Shown: positions 59,576-64,000 of the stretch, in pieces
Position numbering within the stretch: the stretch's first letter is position 1
Layout of the letters: each line of letters begins with the position of its first letter
Source: Providencia sneebia DSM 19967
GTDB taxonomy: Bacteria > Pseudomonadota > Gammaproteobacteria > Enterobacterales > Enterobacteriaceae
Direction of reading: 5' to 3'
Assembly: GCF_000314895.2 (NCBI RefSeq)
Contig: NZ_CM001773.1
Coordinates: forward strand, 2,143,185-2,207,184
DNA: 64,000 nucleotides
The notes under the pieces: model-generated
What the model was told of the DNA's origin: nothing
Databases searched by the model: none
Seen by the model: only the letters and a program-made list of their open reading frames with translations
Translations under genes and position numbers: made by a program

Positions 59576-59818
59576 TTAACCTTTATTTGATTTGTTTTCT
59601 TGTTGACTAAAATAACTTGCTAACTTACTTAATGAGTTAATAGATGATATAGCAACTTCTTTATTTGGATCATGGCAAAGAGTTAACAGCCGGACGATAG
59701 CTTTTTCTTGGTCGATTGTTGATTTATAGTCTCCTAACGCTGATATTGCAGCAACCTTAACATTGTCATTACTGCGAAAGGTTAGCTCAACAAGTGTACT
59801 AATAATTTGTTGTTCCAT
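59576..59818 (-). CDS. Small HEAT-repeat protein
   Basis: 80-residue protein with two tandem HEAT-like helical pairs and little else. Repeat one is about residues 5-40 (ISTLVELTFRSNDNVKVAAI and SALGDYK), repeat two about 42-72 (VRLLTLCHDPNKEVAISSIN and SLSKLAS). The signature valine/isoleucine-alanine-alanine/serine of HEAT B-helices recurs (VKVAAISALG, EVAISSINSL). The ATG at 59818 has GTGAGG six bases before it. HEAT repeats bind protein partners, so an adaptor role is plausible, but no partner gene is apparent beside it. Confidence 0.65.
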   Translation of the reverse strand: MEQQIISTLVELTFRSNDNVKVAAISALGDYKSTIDQEKAIVRLLTLCHDPNKEVAISSINSLSKLASYFSQQENKSNKG

Positions 59819-59923
59819 TAATAACCTCACTATAATTTTATTAAATTAATTTATCCTTAATTACTATTTTAAATTAAAGCAATGATAACATCTCTCTGTA
59901 TTGGGATATTGTTTAACGGTTTT

Positions 59924-59960
59924 ATACCAAAATAACCTTTATTATGGGTTATTTTGGTAT
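59924..59960. repeat. Perfect 14-bp inverted repeat in the HEAT-amn interval
   Basis: ATACCAAAATAACC (59924-59937) and GGTTATTTTGGTAT (59947-59960) with a 9-base loop. It lies between divergent genes, 106 bases before the HEAT gene start and 400 before amn, where no gene needs a terminator. It might end an unannotated small transcript or be an operator. The rest of 59819-60369 is A+T-rich with no ORF. Confidence 0.6.
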
Positions 59961-60369
59961 TTATAATATAAACCCAGAATTGTTGTATTATTATGTAAAT
60001 TTATTTTTATCTATTTTAATGATATTTCAATATGTAAGTAATAAAATCCGAAAGTGTTTTATTGTAAAAAATAAATAATTTTAATTTAAATTGGTTACTT
60101 TATTTATTCATGATAAGAGTTTACTAATAAAAAGAGTTGATATAAAACAAATTGTCTTGTTAATTTTTCGTTTCGATTATTTTTGAAAAGAGACATCTCA
60201 TTCTATATCGAATAGTATTCAAGTTTATCCTTAATTTTGTTTGTCATTTTAAGAATGTTGTTTGATGATAAATAAAAACCAACAGTTAAGCTTATTTATA
60301 GCTTATAGTATAACTCAGTTTATTTGTAATCATCCTCAGTTGGGAATGTTATCTAATAAGGAGCTTAGC

Positions 60370-61836
60370 GTGCCTATTGAACAATGCCAAAGTTATGAAA
60401 ATCTAACCATTGATGAAGTTCTAACTAAACTTGAGTTGCTATATAACAATGCTATTGATTTACAAAGAAATGCTATTGCTGATTATATTAAAGAAGGTAA
60501 GTTACCTGATATAGAAGCGAGAGAAAAAGGGGCATTTTCATACCCTGAATTATGTGTTGAATGGTATGGACAAGTTGATCATTGTGAAAAAACTCGTGCA
60601 TATGCTCGTTTTGTTAAACGGGGAAATTACAGCATCACAGTGACTCAACCTGAATTATTTCGTCACTATTTAACAGAACAATTGACTATTTTGCAGCAAG
60701 ATTACGATGTTTCATTTACTGTTCGTCCCTCTAAGGTTGAAGTGCCATATCCATTTGTAATTGATGGCTCTGATTTAGTATTAGATAGAAGTATGGGAAG
60801 TAGCCTTGCTACATATTTCCCTATTACTGACCTTGCAGAAATTAGTGATGATATTACTGATGGCTTAATTCAATCTACGGATGAATGGCCATTATCTCAT
60901 TTTGATGCTTTGCGCGTAGACTTTTCTTTAGCGAGACTGAAGCATTATACAGGCACCCCTCCAGAACACGTGCAACCCTATATTTTGTTTACCAACTATA
61001 ATCGTTATGTTGATGAGTTTGTTAGTTGGGCTTGTGAGCAGATTAAGGATCCTAATAGCCGATATATTGCGTTATCTTGTGTCGGGTTCCATTATTTAAC
61101 CGCTGAAAATGCTGATCCTGCTATAGCAACATCTGATTTGACATGGAAAAAATTTCAAATGCCAGCCTATCATTTAATTGCAAAAGATGGTGCAGGCATC
61201 ACGTTAATTAATATTGGCGTGGGTCCATCAAATGCAAAAAATATATGTGATCATTTAGCGGTATTAAGGCCACATGCTTGGTTAATGATTGGGCATTGTG
61301 GCGGATTACGAGAAAGCCAAAATATTGGAGATTATGTTTTAGCGCATGCTTATTTACGTGATGATCATATTTTAGATGATGTCTTGCCGCCTGATATTCC
61401 AATCCCAAGTATTGCAGAGGTACAAAGAGCGCTTTATGATGCAACTAAGCAGGTTAGTCGTATGCCGGGTGAATTAGTTAAACAGCGCTTACGTACAGGA
61501 ACAGTTGTTACTACAGATGATCGCAATTGGGAATTAAGATTTTTTGCAACAGCACGTCGTTTTAGTTTGAGTAGGGCAGTTGCCGTTGATATGGAAAGTG
61601 CAACGATTGCGGCTCAAGGTTATCGTTTTAGAGTGCCTTATGGCACATTATTATGTGTTTCTGACAAACCTTTGCATGGTGAAATTAAATTACCTGGACA
61701 AGCAAATAGCTTTTATGAAGGTGCGATATCAGAGCATTTGCAAATAGGAATACGTGCAATAGATTTGCTTAGGGAAGAAGGCGATAAGTTGCATTCACGA
61801 AAACTAAGAACATTTAATGAGCCACCTTTTAGGTAA
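60370..61836 (+). CDS. amn: AMP nucleosidase
   Basis: Cytosolic hydrolysis of AMP to adenine and ribose 5-phosphate, controlling adenylate pools. From the proposed start the protein has 488 residues (E. coli 484). It has the Amn-specific N-terminal domain (LARLKHYTGTPPEHVQPYIL) and a C-terminal nucleoside phosphorylase-like domain with VGPSNAKNICDHLAVLRP, HCGGLRESQNIGDYVLAHAY and AVDMESATIAAQGYRFRVPY. The GTG at 60370 has AAGGAG at 60358-60363, six bases upstream. An ATG at 60265 would add 35 residues that lack a ribosome binding site and have no E. coli counterpart. Confidence 0.93.
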   Translation: MPIEQCQSYENLTIDEVLTKLELLYNNAIDLQRNAIADYIKEGKLPDIEAREKGAFSYPELCVEWYGQVDHCEKTRAYARFVKRGNYSITVTQPELFRHYLTEQLTILQQDYDVSFTVRPSKVEVPYPFVIDGSDLVLDRSMGSSLATYFPITDLAEISDDITDGLIQSTDEWPLSHFDALRVDFSLARLKHYTGTPPEHVQPYILFTNYNRYVDEFVSWACEQIKDPNSRYIALSCVGFHYLTAENADPAIATSDLTWKKFQMPAYHLIAKDGAGITLINIGVGPSNAKNICDHLAVLRPHAWLMIGHCGGLRESQNIGDYVLAHAYLRDDHILDDVLPPDIPIPSIAEVQRALYDATKQVSRMPGELVKQRLRTGTVVTTDDRNWELRFFATARRFSLSRAVAVDMESATIAAQGYRFRVPYGTLLCVSDKPLHGEIKLPGQANSFYEGAISEHLQIGIRAIDLLREEGDKLHSRKLRTFNEPPFR

Positions 61837-61856
61837 TCATAATAAAGGAATAACAT

Positions 61857-62393
61857 ATGTTAAATAAAAGTTGTGTTATTCCTTTGCTCGAAACAGATAG
61901 GTTGATTTTAGCCGGCCATCAACATAGTGATTTCCCTGCATTAGCGAAGCTTTGGGCAACACAATCAGTGGTTCGATATTTAGGTGGCTCGCCTTCTACT
62001 GAACGCGAGTCATGGATGCGAATGTTGGAATATCTAGGATTATGGCCTTTATTAGGATTTGGATATTGGGCTGTTAGAGAAAAACAGTCCGGTCTTTATG
62101 TCGGTGATTTAGGCTTTGCTGATTTTCATCGGATGACTCGAGCTATTGTAAAAGGCACACCAGAGGCGGGGTGGATTATCGCATCTGAATTTCAAGGCCA
62201 AGGTTTTGCGACAGAAGCCATGGAAGGCGCGTTATTTTGGCTGAAATCTCAACATAAATTTAAACAAACTGTCTGTTTGATTGAACCTAATAATCTTGCT
62301 TCATTACGCGTTGCTCAAAAGTTAGGTTATATTCCGCAAAGAGAAGTTTTAATACAAGGTATTTGCAGTATCTTATATAAAAAAATGCTTTGA
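61857..62393 (+). CDS. RimJ/RimL-type GNAT acetyltransferase
   Basis: Predicted acetyltransferase of 178 residues in the RimJ/RimL-like branch, whose members acetylate protein N-termini, amino acids or small molecules. It has the branch start LLETDRLILAGHQHSDFPAL, LGFGYWAVREKQSGLYVGDL, PEAGWIIASEFQGQGFATEA with the acetyl-CoA loop, and EPNNLASLRVAQKLGYIPQ. The ATG has AAGGA seven bases upstream. It follows amn by 20 bases and may be co-transcribed with it. Substrate unknown. Confidence 0.85.
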   Translation: MLNKSCVIPLLETDRLILAGHQHSDFPALAKLWATQSVVRYLGGSPSTERESWMRMLEYLGLWPLLGFGYWAVREKQSGLYVGDLGFADFHRMTRAIVKGTPEAGWIIASEFQGQGFATEAMEGALFWLKSQHKFKQTVCLIEPNNLASLRVAQKLGYIPQREVLIQGICSILYKKML

Positions 62394-62426
62394 ATACAAC
62401 GATTCCATTAAAAGGAATCGTTGTAT
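62394..62426 (+). terminator. Hairpin after the amn-GNAT unit
   Basis: Perfect 13-bp stem ATACAACGATTCC (62394-62406)/GGAATCGTTGTAT (62414-62426), 7-base loop, starting immediately after the stop codon. No T run follows, so termination strength is uncertain. Confidence 0.6.
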
Positions 62427-62608
62427 AAAACAATTTATTCAAGACCGATGAGTGATATATGAACCTGATACCGCTGATATTGAAGAATATATTATGCATT
62501 GTTTTTATTATCCCATTTTTGATAACTATTCATCCCAATTTCAAGCATAGAAAGTCTGCTGATCTTTAACTACACTGAAAATATTGTGGTATTGATTTGA
62601 GCATATTT

Positions 62609-63568
62609 ATGTCTACTCATTTTCTTGCATTTGAAAAGCCGATTGTTGAGCTTCATGAAAAAATTGATGCTTTAGTCGCATTTAAGCAAAATGCTTCGCC
62701 ATCAAACGTTAACTTTGATGAAGAAATTAAATTACTTGAAAAAAAGTGTCTTACGTTAACTAAAAATATTTTTTCTAAACTTAATGCATGGGAAATTGTG
62801 CAACTTGCACGGCATCCATTAAGACCTTACACACTTGATTATATCCCTTTAATTTTTACGAATTTCCAAGAACTTGCAGGTGATCGGGCTTATGCGGATG
62901 ATAAAGCATTAATCGGAGGATTGGCGCGTTTAGATGATCAGCCAGTTATGGTCATTGGTCAACAAAAAGGGCGCACGACGAAAGAGAAAGTGTTCCGCAA
63001 TTTTGGTATGCCTTCACCCGAAGGTTATCGCAAAGCATTACGTTTAATGAAAATGGCAGAGCGTTTTCATTTACCTGTCATTATCTTTATTGATTCTGCG
63101 GGCGCTTATCCAGGAATAGGTGCAGAAGAGCGGGGGCAGGCAGAAGCAATTGCTCGAAATATCTTAGAAATGTCGCGCCTAAAAACACCTATTATTTGTG
63201 TCATTACTGGGGAGGGGTGTTCTGGGGGGGCTTTGGCAATCGGTGTAGGCGATAGGATAAATATGTTAGAATACAGTACTTATGCGGCTATTTCTCCCGA
63301 AGGTTGCGCATCAATCCTTTGGAAAGATGCTCAAAAGGCGCAAATTGCAGCTGAAGTCATGGGAATGACAGCAATGCGTCTTAAAGAATTAGGTATTATT
63401 GATACCATTATTCCTGAGCCACTTGGTGGTGCACACCGTGATTATCAGCATGCAAGCCATAATTTAAAACAATGTTTACTCGCTGATTTATCAATATTAA
63501 AACAACTGGATACGGATACATTATTGGCTGAGCGTTATCAAAAGATTATGGCAATTGGCTATTGTTAA
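62609..63568 (+). CDS. accA: Acetyl-CoA carboxylase carboxyltransferase alpha-subunit paralogue
   Basis: Homologue of AccA, the alpha half of the carboxyltransferase that forms malonyl-CoA from carboxybiotin and acetyl-CoA. From ATG 62609 it has 319 residues, the same as E. coli AccA, with colinear N-terminus [20 protein letters not shown]. Family motifs are [55 protein letters not shown] and [19 protein letters not shown]. Two conserved places differ from E. coli: [12 protein letters not shown] for FIDTPGAYPGVG and [12 protein letters not shown] for [12 protein letters not shown]. The gene is not beside dnaE, where enterobacteria keep accA, so it is probably a second copy. An in-frame TTG at 62597 is less likely. 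Confidence 0.85.
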   Translation: MSTHFLAFEKPIVELHEKIDALVAFKQNASPSNVNFDEEIKLLEKKCLTLTKNIFSKLNAWEIVQLARHPLRPYTLDYIPLIFTNFQELAGDRAYADDKALIGGLARLDDQPVMVIGQQKGRTTKEKVFRNFGMPSPEGYRKALRLMKMAERFHLPVIIFIDSAGAYPGIGAEERGQAEAIARNILEMSRLKTPIICVITGEGCSGGALAIGVGDRINMLEYSTYAAISPEGCASILWKDAQKAQIAAEVMGMTAMRLKELGIIDTIIPEPLGGAHRDYQHASHNLKQCLLADLSILKQLDTDTLLAERYQKIMAIGYC

Positions 63569-63666
63569 TTTCTATTTTGATTAGTATCTGGCTAATAAAC
63601 TATTTGCAAAGTAGCCAATATTGTTTATATAGAGATAAAGTGCAAAAATTTTAATAAAGGGCAATG

Positions 63667-64000
63667 ATGCCAGTCGATCTGAATTTATTAAAGGTGTTTA
63701 TTTCTGTCGCTTCCTATGGGAATTTTTCCCAAGCAGCTAAACAATTATCAATGCCAACATCGAATGTGAGTCGTAGCATCAAACAATTGGAAGAACAACT
63801 GAATTGTCGGCTAATTGAAAGAACTACACGCCGAATGCGGTTAACTGAACAAGGAAAAGTTTTACGACAGCAAAGTCAAAAGCTTTATTTAGAACTTGAA
63901 GATATTATTAATCAAATCAAACATCCGGCACAATTAACGGGTGTTTTGCGTATGACCATTCCTAGCGAAGCGGGTAGTATGTTACTCGCTGAGTTATTAG
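63667..64000 (+). CDS. LysR-family regulator, 5' part (runs off the window)
   Basis: Only the first 111 codons are inside the window. They encode the LysR winged helix-turn-helix: MPVDLNLLKVFISVASYGNF then SQAAKQLSMPTSNVSRSIKQ, LNCRLIERTTRRMRLTEQGK, the linker helix, and the start of the effector domain (LTGVLRMTIPSEAGSMLLAE). The start is taken as ATG 63667, with AAGGG five bases upstream. An adjacent ATG at 63664 is possible. It follows the accA paralogue on the same strand after about 100 bases and might regulate it or a gene beyond the window. Confidence 0.85.
   Translation, partial: MPVDLNLLKVFISVASYGNFSQAAKQLSMPTSNVSRSIKQLEEQLNCRLIERTTRRMRLTEQGKVLRQQSQKLYLELEDIINQIKHPAQLTGVLRMTIPSEAGSMLLAELL

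Noticed and set aside
60150..60262. Possible Pho box before amn, because E. coli amn is phosphate-regulated
   Set aside because: Only one half-like TTGTCAT is seen near 60243. No second repeat at the right spacing is present.

Overview
The window is about 64 kb of an A+T-rich enterobacterial chromosome. Gene content, order and protein similarity all point to the Morganellaceae, most likely Providencia. The evidence is the low G+C, core genes in recognisable Escherichia coli-like blocks but rearranged between blocks, and a tyrosine decarboxylase/tyrosine permease pair of the kind known from tyramine-producing Providencia. The genus is an inference. I see no tRNA, rRNA, insertion sequence, prophage or CRISPR array.

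Positions 1-38,000 are mostly core genome, in consecutive syntenic blocks. They are pykA-hexR-zwf (hexose catabolism, with a HexR operator in the zwf leader), pdxK, a polyamine-export unit (short upstream ORF plus mdtJI), yoaB/yoaA, tsaB-yeaY-fadD-rnd (with a FadR operator before fadD), minCDE, ycgL-mltB-like-ycgM-ycgN-grxB, hslJ-ldhA, ydbH-ynbE-ydbL (outer-membrane lipid homeostasis), hrpA, ydgI-ydgH, pntAB, uspE and fnr (with its own FNR box). Central carbon metabolism, redox balance and anaerobic control dominate.

Positions 38,000-64,000 are more accessory. They hold a PIG3-type quinone oxidoreductase, a tdc-tyrP operon with a near-perfect TyrR box upstream, a PadR regulator overlapping a small unknown gene, an SSAT-like acetyltransferase, yhiI-rbbA-yhhJ, ahpC-ahpF (with an OxyR site), a LysR/SDR/SMP-30 cassette, a PhzF-like isomerase, yebB, a MocR regulator divergent from a GNAT enzyme, a small HEAT-repeat protein, amn, another GNAT enzyme, an AccA paralogue outside its usual dnaE-accA locus, and the 5' part of a LysR gene that runs off the end.

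A recurring theme is amine handling: MdtJI export with a candidate sensing leader peptide, YdgI antiporter, tyrosine decarboxylation to tyramine, and an SSAT-like acetyltransferase. The items most worth following are the mdtJI leader ORF, which shares an RRTTH motif with the ornithine-sensing arrest peptide SpeFL; TyrR control of the acquired tdc-tyrP operon; the AccA paralogue with changed conserved residues; the PadR-linked small protein; and an unassigned promoter-plus-terminator unit upstream of fadD. No wholly new defence or mobile system is evident.
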